Shown here: piece by piece, positions 50,129 to 59,409 of the stretch
Position numbering within the stretch: the first letter of the stretch is position 1
Layout of the letters: the number at the start of each line of letters is the position of its first letter
Assembly: GCA_947499975.1 (NCBI GenBank)
Contig: CANMQE010000001.1
Location: 1 to 64,000 of the forward strand
Direction of reading: 5' to 3'
Length of the DNA: 64,000 nt
Source of the DNA: an uncultured Sphingomonadaceae bacterium
Lineage (GTDB): Bacteria; Pseudomonadota; Alphaproteobacteria; Sphingomonadales; Sphingomonadaceae
The notes under the pieces: generated by a model
The model's database searches: none
The model's input: the letters and a program-made list of their open reading frames with translations, nothing else
What the model was told of the DNA's origin: nothing
Translations under genes and position numbers: made by a program

Positions 50129-50533
50129 ATGCCGCGAACCGCCAACATCCTTTCCCGAACCTCCCTGCTCCGGCGACCCGATTTCCGCCCGGAAAAGGCT
50201 GCCATCATCACCAGCGCCACCGCCTTTTTCGGCGCGATTGGTGTGATCGGCTGGTTCGGGATTTCCGGCCTGCAACTGGAGAACCGCGAGGATGACAGTA
50301 CCGCCAGGGTCATTTTCGCAGGCGGCGCTCCGCAACAGCCCGTGGCCGTGGTGAGAATCGATTCGGCAAGCAATGGCGTTATACCGGACAGCGAGTATGT
50401 CGTTGGCGAATTCGGCGATCCGGTAGACGACTTGTTCATGACCGATGGCGATGGGGGCTGGGGTGTCCAGGCGCTGGCTGTCGCTTCCGATTTCGGGGTG
50501 ATGGGCGAGCGCGACGAGTGGCAAAACCGCTAG
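50129..50533 (+). CDS. Hypothetical protein with one membrane helix
   Basis: 134 aa. Basic N-terminus (about 1-24), helix ITSATAFFGAIGVIGWFGIS, then an acidic extracytoplasmic part (DDSTARVIFAGGA, VVGEFGDPVDDLF). No recognisable domain. The start lacks a clear ribosome site. Alone between pspF and rimP; the 138 bases before it and 165 after it show no gene. Confidence 0.55.
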   Translation: MPRTANILSRTSLLRRPDFRPEKAAIITSATAFFGAIGVIGWFGISGLQLENREDDSTARVIFAGGAPQQPVAVVRIDSASNGVIPDSEYVVGEFGDPVDDLFMTDGDGGWGVQALAVASDFGVMGERDEWQNR

Positions 50534-50698
50534 CCAGCCAAGACTTGCTCAGCTTTTCGCATTGCCGTGTTGCTTTCCCCCGCAGCTGCGCCTACATAGC
50601 TGCCATCCCGACATTGTCGTGACACTGGAGGGGCTGGCGCCACGAGGGGCCGGCACCCGGGCCCTTGTCCGCAATGCGTAACTGATGACGGAGAATCG

Positions 50699-51256
50699 AT
50701 GGCCGATATTGCGCGCCTTACACAAGTGATCGAACCCGAGGCCAAGGCGCTGGGTTTCGAACTTGTGCGCGTGAAGATGACCGGATCGGGCGAAGAGCGT
50801 GCCTTGCAGATCATGGCTGAAGACCCGGAAACGGGGCAGCTGGTGGTGGAGCAGTGCATGGAGCTTTCCCGCCGCGTTTCCGACCGTATCGACGCGGTGG
50901 AGGAAGAGGGCGAGGAACTGGTGAAGGGAGCCTACAACCTCGAAGTCAGCAGCCCCGGCATCGATCGTCCGCTGACCCGTCCGAAGGATTATTCCGACTG
51001 GGCAGGGCACGAAGCGAAGATCTCGCTGAGCGAAAAGGTCGACGGACATCGCAACCTTCACGGCGAACTCGCCGGCATCGAAGGCGGCATCGTCACTATC
51101 GAGGATAAGAATGCCGGCACCGTCTACGTGCCGCTGGACAAGATTCACGCAGCCCAGCTTGTATTTACAGACAAGCTGATGGCAGCAACGCGGCCGCTCG
51201 ACATGAGCGGCGTCGACGATATCGAAGAACTCAACGAAGAAGAGGCTAACGACTAA
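50699..51256 (+). CDS. rimP: Ribosome maturation factor RimP
   Basis: 185 aa. N-terminal domain GFELVRVKMTGSGEERALQI and the EVSSPGIDRPL motif (about 81-91), then an SH3-like C-terminal domain. Needed for 30S maturation. First gene of the rimP-nusA-ylxR-infB operon; its stop overlaps the nusA start by one base (TAATG). Confidence 0.96.
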   Translation: MADIARLTQVIEPEAKALGFELVRVKMTGSGEERALQIMAEDPETGQLVVEQCMELSRRVSDRIDAVEEEGEELVKGAYNLEVSSPGIDRPLTRPKDYSDWAGHEAKISLSEKVDGHRNLHGELAGIEGGIVTIEDKNAGTVYVPLDKIHAAQLVFTDKLMAATRPLDMSGVDDIEELNEEEAND

Positions 51257-52923
51257 TGGCCAGTCCCATTTCCGCCAACAAGGCCGAGCTGCTTGCAATC
51301 GCCAACGCCGTCGCATCGGAAAAGATGATCGACAAGGCCATCGTCATCGAGGCGATGGAAGAAGCGATCCAGAAGGCCGCCCGCGCACGCTTCGGTCAGG
51401 AAAACGACATTCGGGCAAAGCTCGATCCCGTGTCGGGCGACCTGCGCCTGTGGCGCGTCGTCGAAGTGGTCGAGGAAGTGGAAGACTATTTCAAGCAGGT
51501 GGACGTGGAGCAGGCCCAGAAGCTGGAGCCGGGTTCCGCGGTTGGCGATTTCATCGTCGATCCGCTGCCCGCCATGGATGATCTTGGCCGCATCGACGCG
51601 CAGAGCGCGAAGCAGGTGATCTTCCAGAAAGTGCGCGATGCAGAGCGCGAGCGCCAGTTCGAGGAATTCAAGGACCGCGCAGGCGAAGTCATCACCGGCG
51701 TCATCAAGTCAGTGGAATTTGGCCATGTGATCGTCAATCTCGGCCGTGCCGAGGGCGTGATCCGCCGCGATCAGCAGATCCCGCGCGAAGCTGCCCGCGT
51801 GGGTGAGCGCGTGCGTGCGCTGATCAGCAAGGTGGAGCGCAACAATCGCGGTCCGCAGATTTTCCTCAGCCGCGCGCATCCCGATTTCATGCGCAAGCTG
51901 TTCGCCCAGGAAGTGCCCGAGATCTACGACGGCATCATCGAGATCAAGGCTGCCGCCCGTGATCCGGGCAGCCGCGCCAAGATCGGTGTGATCAGCCATG
52001 ATTCCAGCATCGATCCCGTCGGCGCCTGCGTCGGCATGAAGGGCAGCCGCGTTCAGGCCGTGGTGCAGGAACTGCAGGGCGAAAAGATCGACATCATTCC
52101 CTGGAGCGAGGACACCGCCACCTTCGTGGTGAACGCCCTCCAGCCCGCCACCGTTTCGCGCGTGGTGCTGGACGAGGACGAGAGCCGCATCGAAGTCGTG
52201 GTGCCCGACGACCAGCTTTCACTGGCCATCGGTCGCCGCGGACAGAACGTGCGCCTCGCCAGCCAGCTGACCGACAGCCAGATCGACATCATGACAGAGG
52301 AAGAATCCTCGGAGAAGCGCAGCAAGGAATTCGCGCTGCGTTCCAAGATGTTCGAGGAAGAGCTGGACGTCGACGAAACCCTTTCGCAGCTGCTGGTGGC
52401 AGAAGGCTTCGCCGAGCTGGAAGAAGTCGCCTATGTGCAGCTGGACGAACTCGCCACTATCGAAGGCTTCGATGAAGAGCTGGCTGAAGAACTGCAGAGC
52501 CGTGCGCAGGAAGCGCTGGAGCGGCAGGAAGCCACCTATCGCGAAGTCCGCCGTGAACTGGGCGTGGAAGACGATCTGGCGGAACTGCCGCATCTGCGCG
52601 AGGAAATGCTCGTGGTGCTGGGCAAGGCCGGGATCAAGACGCTGGACGACCTTGCCGATCTCGCCACGGACGAGCTGATCGCCAAGAAGCGTGAGGCGCC
52701 GCGTCGCCGCAACAACAGCCCCGATGGCCCGCCGGCGCGCAGGCCCCAGCGTGAGCAGGACAAGGGCGGCGTGCTTGGTACTTTCGGCCTGAGCGAAGAG
52801 CAGGGCAACGAGATTATCATGGCCGCACGTGCCCACTGGTTCGAGGACGAGGACGACGCAGCGCCTGCTGCCGCATCCGAGCCCCAAGCAGAGGAGGCCG
52901 CCGATGCGGAATCCTCGCAATGA
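51256..52923 (+). CDS. nusA: Transcription termination/antitermination factor NusA
   Basis: 555 aa. N-terminal RNA-polymerase-binding domain (1-130), S1 domain ([18 protein letters not shown]), KH1/KH2 ([40 protein letters not shown]), then two acidic helix-hairpin-helix repeats and an acidic tail. Controls pausing, Rho-dependent and N-type antitermination. Overlaps ylxR by 20 bases. Confidence 0.97.
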   Translation: MASPISANKAELLAIANAVASEKMIDKAIVIEAMEEAIQKAARARFGQENDIRAKLDPVSGDLRLWRVVEVVEEVEDYFKQVDVEQAQKLEPGSAVGDFIVDPLPAMDDLGRIDAQSAKQVIFQKVRDAERERQFEEFKDRAGEVITGVIKSVEFGHVIVNLGRAEGVIRRDQQIPREAARVGERVRALISKVERNNRGPQIFLSRAHPDFMRKLFAQEVPEIYDGIIEIKAAARDPGSRAKIGVISHDSSIDPVGACVGMKGSRVQAVVQELQGEKIDIIPWSEDTATFVVNALQPATVSRVVLDEDESRIEVVVPDDQLSLAIGRRGQNVRLASQLTDSQIDIMTEEESSEKRSKEFALRSKMFEEELDVDETLSQLLVAEGFAELEEVAYVQLDELATIEGFDEELAEELQSRAQEALERQEATYREVRRELGVEDDLAELPHLREEMLVVLGKAGIKTLDDLADLATDELIAKKREAPRRRNNSPDGPPARRPQREQDKGGVLGTFGLSEEQGNEIIMAARAHWFEDEDDAAPAAASEPQAEEAADAESSQ

Positions 52924-53608
52924 CACATTAGGTTCGCCTAAAACCGAAAGCGGTGCCTCCCCCCAAACGGGGAGCGAGCGTCGCTGCGTGCTGACGGGAG
53001 AAACCTCGTCGCGCGACGATCTCGTGCGCCTTGCGATCTCGCCCGAGCACGATGACGGTTCGTGCGACGTACTGCCTGATGCGCTGGCAAAGGCTCCGGG
53101 GCGCGGTGCCTGGATCGGAGTGTCGCGCAGCGAACTGGCCGACGCGGTGGAGAGTGGCCGGTTGAAAGGTGCGCTGTCGCGTGCCTTCAAAACGGGTGCA
53201 CTCAATATCCCCGACGACTTGCCATGCCGGGTGCAGGATGCGCTGGAAAAAGCCTTGCTGGACAGGTTGGGCCTCGAAATGCGCAGCGGACGTCTTATCT
53301 TGGGGTCGGATCGCATCGCCAACGAGGCGCGGATGGGCGCCGTGGCGGCCCTGTATCACGCCAATGATGCGAAAGAGGACGGTTGCCGAAAGCTGGATCA
53401 GGCCTGGCGTGTCGGTCTCGACGAAGAAGGGTCCGGCAAGCATGGCGAACGCCTGCCACTGGACCGCGAGGCCCTCTCTGTGGCATTGGGCCGCGAAAAT
53501 GTTGTCCACTTGGCGCTTGCCGATACCAGATCGGCACAGCGGATCGCCATTCCGCTGGGGCGCCTGCAGACCTTTCTGGGAGCCGCGCCCGCGGCTGTTG
53601 ATACGTAA
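52904..53608 (+). CDS. YlxR (DUF448) domain fused to L7Ae-like RNA-binding domain
   Basis: 234 aa from ATG 52904, inside the end of nusA, with GAGGAGG upstream. N-terminal DUF448: SERRCVLTGETSSRDDLVRLA and GRGAWIGVSRSELADAV. C-terminal half (about 105-205) is L7Ae/L30e-like, as is common in alphaproteobacterial nusA-infB intergenes. Probable RNA-binding regulator of the operon. Confidence 0.88.
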   Translation: MRNPRNDTLGSPKTESGASPQTGSERRCVLTGETSSRDDLVRLAISPEHDDGSCDVLPDALAKAPGRGAWIGVSRSELADAVESGRLKGALSRAFKTGALNIPDDLPCRVQDALEKALLDRLGLEMRSGRLILGSDRIANEARMGAVAALYHANDAKEDGCRKLDQAWRVGLDEEGSGKHGERLPLDREALSVALGRENVVHLALADTRSAQRIAIPLGRLQTFLGAAPAAVDT

Positions 53609-53628
53609 CTCGCCGGGAGGCGGACAAA

Positions 53629-53648
53629 GCTTCCCGAATGCGGGAAGC
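53629..53648 (+). terminator. Hairpin between ylxR and infB
   Basis: Eight-pair stem GCTTCCCG/CGGGAAGC with a four-base loop, 36 bases before infB. No T run, so more likely an attenuator or processing site than a full terminator. Confidence 0.35.
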
Positions 53649-53683
53649 GTGACTGTTTGAATTTGAAGGACTAAAACGAGCAC

Positions 53684-56254
53684 ATGAGCGAAGAGAACGA
53701 AACCCCGAAGCGCACCCGCAAACCGCTTGGACTGAAGCGGGCAGTGGATGCCGGGGAAGTAAAGCAGACCTTCAGCCACGGCCGCACCAACAAGGTGGCG
53801 GTCGAGGTGAAGCGTCGTCGCAAGCTCGTGAAGCCGGGTGAAGAACCCGCAGCGACGCCTGCCCCCGCACCTGCGCCGGAGCCCGCTCCGGAACCGGTGG
53901 CGAAAAAGCCGGAACCCAAGAAGCCTGCGCCCAAGAAGGCTGCACCTTCCGGGGAAACCCCGCAGGAAAAGGTCGCCCGTCTCCAGCGCGAGGCCGAGGA
54001 AGATCGCCTGCGACAGGCGGAGGAATCGCGCAAGCGCGAGGCAGAAGAAGCCAGGAAGGCTGCCGAGGACGAGAAGAAGCGCGTCGAGCAGAAGAAGCAG
54101 GCCGAGGAAGAAGCCGAGAAGCAGCGCAAGGCTGACAAGGAAGCCGCCGCGAAGGTGGAAGCCGAAAAGCCTGCCGAGGCCGATGCGGAAGCCGCGGCAA
54201 CAGCAGAGCCTGGCGCAGCGCCCGCCGAAGAGGAAACTTCGGCGAAGGTGCCCGCTGCGCGCAAGTTCACACCGGTGGCACGTCCCGAGCCCAAGCGGCC
54301 CGAGAAGAAGAAGGAAGACAAGAAGGCTTCCCGTCCCGAACGGAGTGGCGGTGGCGGCGCGGACAAGCGCCGTTCCGGCAAGCTGACCGTCAACAAGGCG
54401 TTGAACGAGGACGAGGGCCGCCGCGCCCGCAGCCTCGCCGCGCTGAAGCGTGCGCGCGAGAAGGAACGCCGTGCCCAGGGCGGTGGTTCAAGCCAGCCGC
54501 GTGAGAAGCAGGTGCGCGATGTGGTCGTTCCCGAAGCCATCACGGTTGGCGAACTGGCCAAGCGCATGGGCGAGAAGGGTGCAGACCTCGTGAAGGAACT
54601 CTTCAACCTCGACATGATGGTGACGGTCAACCAGACCATCGACCAGGACACGGCAGAACTGCTGGTCGAACAGTTCGGCCATAACATTCAGAAGGTCTCC
54701 GAGAGCGATGTCGACATCATCAACGACGAGGACGTGGATCCCGAAGAAACGCTGCAGCCGCGTCCGCCGGTCGTGGCCGTCATGGGCCACGTCGATCACG
54801 GCAAGACCAGCCTGCTGGATGCCCTGCGCAAGACCAATGTGACGCGCGGCGAGGCCGGCGGTATCACCCAGCATATCGGCGCCTATCAGGTGACGACCAA
54901 GGACAAGTCCAAGGTCACCTTCCTCGATACGCCGGGCCACGCAGCCTTTACCGAGATGCGCCAGCGCGGCGCCAACGTCACCGATATCGTGGTGCTGGTG
55001 GTGGCCGCCGATGACGGCATCATGCCGCAGACGATCGAGGCTATCAATCACGCCAAGGCGGCCCACGTGCCGCTGATCGTGGCGATCAACAAGATCGACA
55101 AGCCGGAGGCCAACGCCCAGAAGATCCGTGAACGTCTGCTGGAGCACGAAGTGATCGTGGAGGCCATGTCCGGCGATGTGCAGGACGTGGAAATCAGCGC
55201 CAAGGAAGGCACTGGCCTCGACGAGCTGATCGAGAAGATCGCACTGCAGGCCGAACTGCTGGAACTGAAGGCTCGCCCGGACCGCGATGCTGAAGCCACC
55301 GTGGTGGAAGCGCAGCTGGACAAGGGCCGTGGCCCCGTTGCCACCGTGCTGATCAATCGCGGTACGCTGAAGCGCGGCGACACCTTCGTTGTCGGCACCG
55401 AAAGCGGCAAGGTTCGTGCCATCGTCAACGACCAGGGCAAGCAGATCAAGGAAGCTGGCCCGTCGATGCCCGTGGAAGTCCTCGGCCTGGGCGGCGTGCC
55501 GTCTGCGGGCGAGAAGCTGACCGTTGTAGAAAACGAGCAGCGTGCCCGCGAAGTGGCAGAATACCGCCGCGAGAAGGCAACCGAGAAGCGTACTGCGCTG
55601 GCCCCCACCAGTTTCGACACCATGTTCAACAAGTCGGACGTGATCGAATGGCCAGTGGTGGTGAAGGCCGATGTGCAGGGTTCCGTCGAGGCGATTACCT
55701 CGGCGCTGCACAACCTTTCCAACGATGACATCAAGGTGCGCGTTCTGCACGCAGGTGTGGGCGCCATTACGGAATCGGATGTCATGCTGGCGGCCGGTTC
55801 CAAGTGCCCGATCATCGGCTTCAACGTGCGTCCCAATGCCAAGGCGCGCGAACTGGTGAAGCGCGATGGCGTGCGGATGATGTATCACGACGTGATCTAT
55901 CACCTGACCGACGAGATCACGAAGGATCTGCTGGGCGAGCTTGGCCCGCTCAAGGTGGAGAACGTGGTTGGCCGTGCAGAGGTCAAGGAAGTCTTCAAGT
56001 CCGGCAAGAAGGACAAGGCGGCCGGTCTGCTGGTGGAAGAGGGTGTTATCCGCAAGGGTCTGCACGCTCGCCTCACCCGCGAGGACGTTATCGTCTCTGC
56101 CACCACCATCGCGTCGCTGCGCCGCTTCAAGGACGACGTGGACGAAGTCCGCGCTGGCCTGGAATGTGGTGTGGTCTTGGAAGACACGAACGACATCCGC
56201 GCTGGCGACCAGTTGGAAGTGTTCGAGGTGAACGAGGAAGAGCGCACGCTTTAA
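53684..56254 (+). CDS. infB: Translation initiation factor IF-2
   Basis: 856 aa. Highly charged Ala/Glu/Lys/Pro-rich N-terminal region (about 1-270), IF2 N-domain ([20 protein letters not shown]), then the GTPase with G1 [10 protein letters not shown] (about residue 367), G3 [10 protein letters not shown]4 NKIDKPEA, and domains II to IV ending in [14 protein letters not shown]. Delivers fMet-tRNA to the 30S subunit. Confidence 0.98.
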   Translation: MSEENETPKRTRKPLGLKRAVDAGEVKQTFSHGRTNKVAVEVKRRRKLVKPGEEPAATPAPAPAPEPAPEPVAKKPEPKKPAPKKAAPSGETPQEKVARLQREAEEDRLRQAEESRKREAEEARKAAEDEKKRVEQKKQAEEEAEKQRKADKEAAAKVEAEKPAEADAEAAATAEPGAAPAEEETSAKVPAARKFTPVARPEPKRPEKKKEDKKASRPERSGGGGADKRRSGKLTVNKALNEDEGRRARSLAALKRAREKERRAQGGGSSQPREKQVRDVVVPEAITVGELAKRMGEKGADLVKELFNLDMMVTVNQTIDQDTAELLVEQFGHNIQKVSESDVDIINDEDVDPEETLQPRPPVVAVMGHVDHGKTSLLDALRKTNVTRGEAGGITQHIGAYQVTTKDKSKVTFLDTPGHAAFTEMRQRGANVTDIVVLVVAADDGIMPQTIEAINHAKAAHVPLIVAINKIDKPEANAQKIRERLLEHEVIVEAMSGDVQDVEISAKEGTGLDELIEKIALQAELLELKARPDRDAEATVVEAQLDKGRGPVATVLINRGTLKRGDTFVVGTESGKVRAIVNDQGKQIKEAGPSMPVEVLGLGGVPSAGEKLTVVENEQRAREVAEYRREKATEKRTALAPTSFDTMFNKSDVIEWPVVVKADVQGSVEAITSALHNLSNDDIKVRVLHAGVGAITESDVMLAAGSKCPIIGFNVRPNAKARELVKRDGVRMMYHDVIYHLTDEITKDLLGELGPLKVENVVGRAEVKEVFKSGKKDKAAGLLVEEGVIRKGLHARLTREDVIVSATTIASLRRFKDDVDEVRAGLECGVVLEDTNDIRAGDQLEVFEVNEEERTL

Positions 56255-56261
56255 GCCCGTT

Positions 56262-56292
56262 CTCCCGCCCTTTCGCGATGGAAGGGCGGGAG
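56262..56292 (+). terminator. Hairpin after infB
   Basis: Eleven-pair perfect stem CTCCCGCCCTT/AAGGGCGGGAG with a nine-base loop, seven bases after the infB stop. No T tract, so read-through into the next genes is expected. Confidence 0.5.
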
Positions 56293-56359
56293 ACGGCTTG
56301 CAGCTCAGTCCGCTTTTGGCCCGCATTCGGCCCGTATCGGGGTGGGGATGGAGTAAACG

Positions 56360-56785
56360 ATGAACGATCTTCCCATGGCACCGCAGTGGCCGTCGGCCCG
56401 CATGATGGGTGCCGAGTATCTCGGCTATGACGCCGAGACGCAGACCGTCGAGATGGCCTTCACCCTGCCGCCCGAGTTTTCCGCCATGCGCGGTACGGTG
56501 CAGGGCGGACTGCTGGCAGGCCCGTTCGACGAGGCTTTCGGCGCGGCGCTGTACATGGCGACAGGCGGAAAGCTGCAGCTTACGCTGGACCTGAACCTGT
56601 CGCTGTTGCGCCCGGTTCCGCTGGAGCGTTTCACGATCAAGGCGCGCGCGGCAAAGGCCGGGCGGCGCGTCTGCTTCCTCGATGCAGACCTGTTCGATGT
56701 GAACGGAAAGCTGGCGGCACGCTGCACCGCCACCAGCATGGTGACCGACTGGCCTCAGGCGAAAGGTGCCGAGGCCGAGGGCTGA
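56360..56785 (+). CDS. PaaI-type thioesterase
   Basis: 141 aa hotdog-fold protein. MRGTVQGGLLAGPFDEAFGAALY is the PaaI/YbgC-like helix with the Q-G-G-x3-G-x2-D/E motif; LTLDLNLSLLRPVPLERFTIKA completes the sheet. Hydrolyses an acyl-CoA. The stop overlaps the next start as TGATG. Confidence 0.85.
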   Translation: MNDLPMAPQWPSARMMGAEYLGYDAETQTVEMAFTLPPEFSAMRGTVQGGLLAGPFDEAFGAALYMATGGKLQLTLDLNLSLLRPVPLERFTIKARAAKAGRRVCFLDADLFDVNGKLAARCTATSMVTDWPQAKGAEAEG

Positions 56786-57318
56786 TGGCGGATCTGGTCG
56801 CTCTGATCGGCTCAATCAACGTCGGCGGCAATCGTGTGAAGATGGACGCGCTGCGTTCCGCGCTCGAGCGGGCGGGATTCACCGGTGTCTCCACCGTCAG
56901 CGCCAGCGGCAACGTGCTGTTCGACGATGACGGACGCGATGATGCGGAGTTGCGCATTGCGGAGCTTCTGGAAACCGATCTGGGCATCGAAACCTTCGTC
57001 ATTGTCCGTAGCCGTGTGCAGCTTGCAGCCGCGCTGGCGGAGAACCCTTTCGTGGGCGAAGGCGAGGACAGACTGGTGCATACGCTGTTCCTGACCGGGC
57101 AGCCCAGCGGTCAGGCCTTTGCCAGCTTGCAGGGCGATCACGCCGGGCGCGGGCCTGAGAGGCTTGCAGCCGGAACCAGGGCGCTTCACGTGGACTATGT
57201 CGATGGCGCAGGAAATTCGAAGCTGACCAAACAATTTATCGAGCGCCGCCTTGATTGCCAGGGCACGGCGCGCAACGTTACCTCGATCCGCAGGATCATG
57301 GAGAAGATGGAAGACTGA
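56785..57318 (+). CDS. DUF1697 family protein
   Basis: 177 aa. [34 protein letters not shown] and a C-terminal basic [13 protein letters not shown] are the conserved DUF1697 segments. Unknown function. It is coupled by TGATG overlaps both to the thioesterase before it and to rbfA after it, so expression follows the translation operon. Confidence 0.88.
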   Translation: MADLVALIGSINVGGNRVKMDALRSALERAGFTGVSTVSASGNVLFDDDGRDDAELRIAELLETDLGIETFVIVRSRVQLAAALAENPFVGEGEDRLVHTLFLTGQPSGQAFASLQGDHAGRGPERLAAGTRALHVDYVDGAGNSKLTKQFIERRLDCQGTARNVTSIRRIMEKMED

Positions 57319-57734
57319 TGGCCCGCCATTCCAAACCCGAAGACCAGTCTGTCCGCCTGCTGAAAGTGGGCGAACGGGTGCGTCATATCCTGTCAGAACT
57401 GCTGGCACGCGGCGAAGCGCATGACGATATCCTGCGCGCGCATCACATCTCCGTTACCGAGGTGCGAATGTCGCCCGATCTCAGAAACGCAAAGGTGTAT
57501 GTGAAGCCGTTGCTGGGCGAGGACGAGGACGTGGTGATAAAGGCGCTGCGCACGAACACCGCCTATTTCCAGCGTGAAGTCGCCCAGCGACTGGGCCTGA
57601 AATTCGCGCCGAAACTGCAGTTTCGCCCCGATGAGAGTTTCGACGAGGCGAGCAGGATCGAACAATTGCTGGATGACCCCAAGGTGCGCCGCGACCTCGA
57701 CGACGAGGGTGACGCCGAGGGCGAGGGAGAATAA
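57318..57734 (+). CDS. rbfA: 30S ribosome-binding factor RbfA
   Basis: 138 aa from ATG 57318. KH-fold protein: [40 protein letters not shown] and [20 protein letters not shown]. Late 30S (17S rRNA) maturation. Acidic tail. Ends the infB-associated group. Confidence 0.95.
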   Translation: MARHSKPEDQSVRLLKVGERVRHILSELLARGEAHDDILRAHHISVTEVRMSPDLRNAKVYVKPLLGEDEDVVIKALRTNTAYFQREVAQRLGLKFAPKLQFRPDESFDEASRIEQLLDDPKVRRDLDDEGDAEGEGE

Positions 57735-57807
57735 CGCCGTACATCCTCGCGGACAACGAACCGGCGGCCCTTGAAAGCACGCCGCTTTGGCTGGAATGAC
57801 ATCGGCC

Positions 57808-58389
57808 ATGGCCAAGCTTTATTTCTACTACGCCAGCATGAACGCGGGCAAATCCACCACGCTGCTGCAGGCGGATTTCAACTACCGCGAACGCGGAATG
57901 CGCACGATGCTGTGGACAGCGGCGGTCGACAATCGCACGGATCGCCCAATCGCCAGCCGCATAGGCCTTTCCGCCGACGCGCATCGCTTTTCGCCCGGAA
58001 CGGACCTGTGGCACGAAGTTGCGGCGCTGGGTGACGAGGGGCGCCCGGCCTGCGTGCTGATCGACGAGGCGCAATTTCTCACCGCCATGCAGGTGTGGCA
58101 ATGCGCGCGGCTGGCGGACGAAGCGGACATTCCCGTGCTGTGCTACGGCCTGCGCACCGATTTTCGCGGCGACCTGTTTCCTGGTTCTGCCGTTCTGCTG
58201 GGCATCGCGGATTCGCTGGAGGAGCTGAAAGCCGTCTGCCACTGCGGCCGCAAGGCGACGATGAACCTGCGCACCACCGAAACCGGCGAAGCCGTGGGCG
58301 AGGGCGCGCAGACTGAAATCGGCGGTAACGAGAGATACACCGCGCTATGCCGCCGACACTTCGCGCGGGCGCTGGGTATGTGGGGTTAG
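57808..58389 (+). CDS. tdk: Thymidine kinase
   Basis: 193 aa from ATG 57808, giving MAKLYFYYASMNAGKSTTLL as in E. coli Tdk; an ATG four codons earlier is possible. P-loop SMNAGKST (10-17), catalytic DEAQF, the lasso/zinc cysteines CHCGRKAT and CRRHF. Salvages thymidine to dTMP. Confidence 0.94.
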   Translation: MAKLYFYYASMNAGKSTTLLQADFNYRERGMRTMLWTAAVDNRTDRPIASRIGLSADAHRFSPGTDLWHEVAALGDEGRPACVLIDEAQFLTAMQVWQCARLADEADIPVLCYGLRTDFRGDLFPGSAVLLGIADSLEELKAVCHCGRKATMNLRTTETGEAVGEGAQTEIGGNERYTALCRRHFARALGMWG

Positions 58390-58448
58390 AGGCGGGTTGC
58401 CTTGGGCCGGCAGGTGAGGTTGGGTAAGTTAGAGGGATATTCGTTGGG

Positions 58449-58895
58449 ATGAATTTGCTTCAAAACTCTTCCAGACTTTCAAAACTGGTTTTGGGGTTGA
58501 TTTGTTTGGCGTGTGGCTCTGTTTCCGGCTGTGGTCCCGCCGACGCAGATAATGCCAAACTTGTTCAGGCTGAAACATCCCCAAACGGATTGTTCGTAGC
58601 TTAAGCATTCTGGATCGAAGGAAGTCCGGGCTTTAACGGACGTGGACGCGTGCAACTAACGTTGCCAGATGAGCAGGGGACCGTCTCAGTATTTGAAGGA
58701 CAGGGAGGTGACCCCGTAGAGGTATCTTGGACTGAAGGCGGCACACTAGTGATCATTTCGTGCGGTGTTCGGGGAGTAACGTTTAACCCAAGGGTGCTTT
58801 ATGAAGAGGGTTTGCCGAAATCACTGGTCGTATCTTTGATTACCAGCGACCTTGAAAGCGTCCCTAGTGCCGGATCATCGCCGTGTTCCGATTAG
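58449..58895 (+). pseudogene. Lipoprotein gene split by an in-frame TAA
   Basis: One frame of 149 codons is broken only by TAA 58602-58604. The first 51 codons give a lipobox signal (GLICLACGSVSGC) and ETSPNGLFVA; the frame continues without frameshift as AFWIEGSPGFNGRGRVQLTL to TAG 58893-58895. The join resembles small secreted proteins with 'SPDGRYxA' followed by a beta sandwich. Codon use is clearly more AT-rich than the neighbours. Read as a recent nonsense mutation in a possibly acquired gene. Confidence 0.6.
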
Positions 58896-58917
58896 TGACA
58901 TCATTCTCGGTCCGCGG

Positions 58918-59409
58918 CTAGAAAACCCCCATCTCCAACCCAGCACCCAATGTCGCGCCGAGTTCGCGAGCCTGTTCCAAATTCGCCTCTTCAATGGTTT
59001 TCGGCCCAAGGATTTCGTCCTTCGTTTGCGCGCCGACATTGATGATCGGTGTATCCGCCACGCGTTTCAGCCGCCAGCCGGTGCAGATGCGTTCCAGCTG
59101 CTTTTTCGCGTTCTCACCATCCGATCCGGCGCAGATCATCGCCGCGTAGGGGCGGCCCTCGATCTTTCCGAGAACCTCGTAATAGGTGCGGTCGAAAAAG
59201 GCCTTCATCACTCCGGCGATGGCAGCGAGATTTTCCGGGCAGGCGAAAATGTAGCCGTCGGCTTCCAGCAAGTCGTCGGCCCCGGCATCGCTGGCGCCAA
59301 TGATCCGCACGTCGATTTCGGCTGCGTCGCGCGCCCCTTCGCTTGCGGCCTGCGCCAGTTGCTCGCTGCCACCCGTGCGCGAATACCAGATGATCGCAAG
59401 CGTCGTCAT
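58918..59409 (-). CDS. Flavodoxin-fold NAD(P)H oxidoreductase
   Basis: 163 aa from ATG 59409. IIWYSRTGGSEQLAQ is the FMN phosphate loop of the flavodoxin/WrbA group; GYIFACPENLAAIAGVMKAFFDRTYY and ICAGSDGENAKKQLERI follow. Probable FMN-dependent reductase. Overlaps the transporter stop by four bases (ATGA), so the two are one transcript. Confidence 0.83.
   Translation of the reverse strand: MTTLAIIWYSRTGGSEQLAQAASEGARDAAEIDVRIIGASDAGADDLLEADGYIFACPENLAAIAGVMKAFFDRTYYEVLGKIEGRPYAAMICAGSDGENAKKQLERICTGWRLKRVADTPIINVGAQTKDEILGPKTIEEANLEQARELGATLGAGLEMGVF

Noticed and set aside
50534-50698. Riboswitch or leader RNA before rimP
   Set aside because: The region is GC-rich but I could not see a fold matching a known riboswitch, and no terminator/antiterminator pair.
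52829-52903. Extended YlxR start within nusA
   Set aside because: The extension is an out-of-frame reading of the acidic NusA tail; ATG 52904 has GAGGAGG in front.
53684-54480. Ala/Glu/Lys repeats at the infB 5' end as a separate gene
   Set aside because: Normal low-complexity N-terminal region of alphaproteobacterial IF-2.
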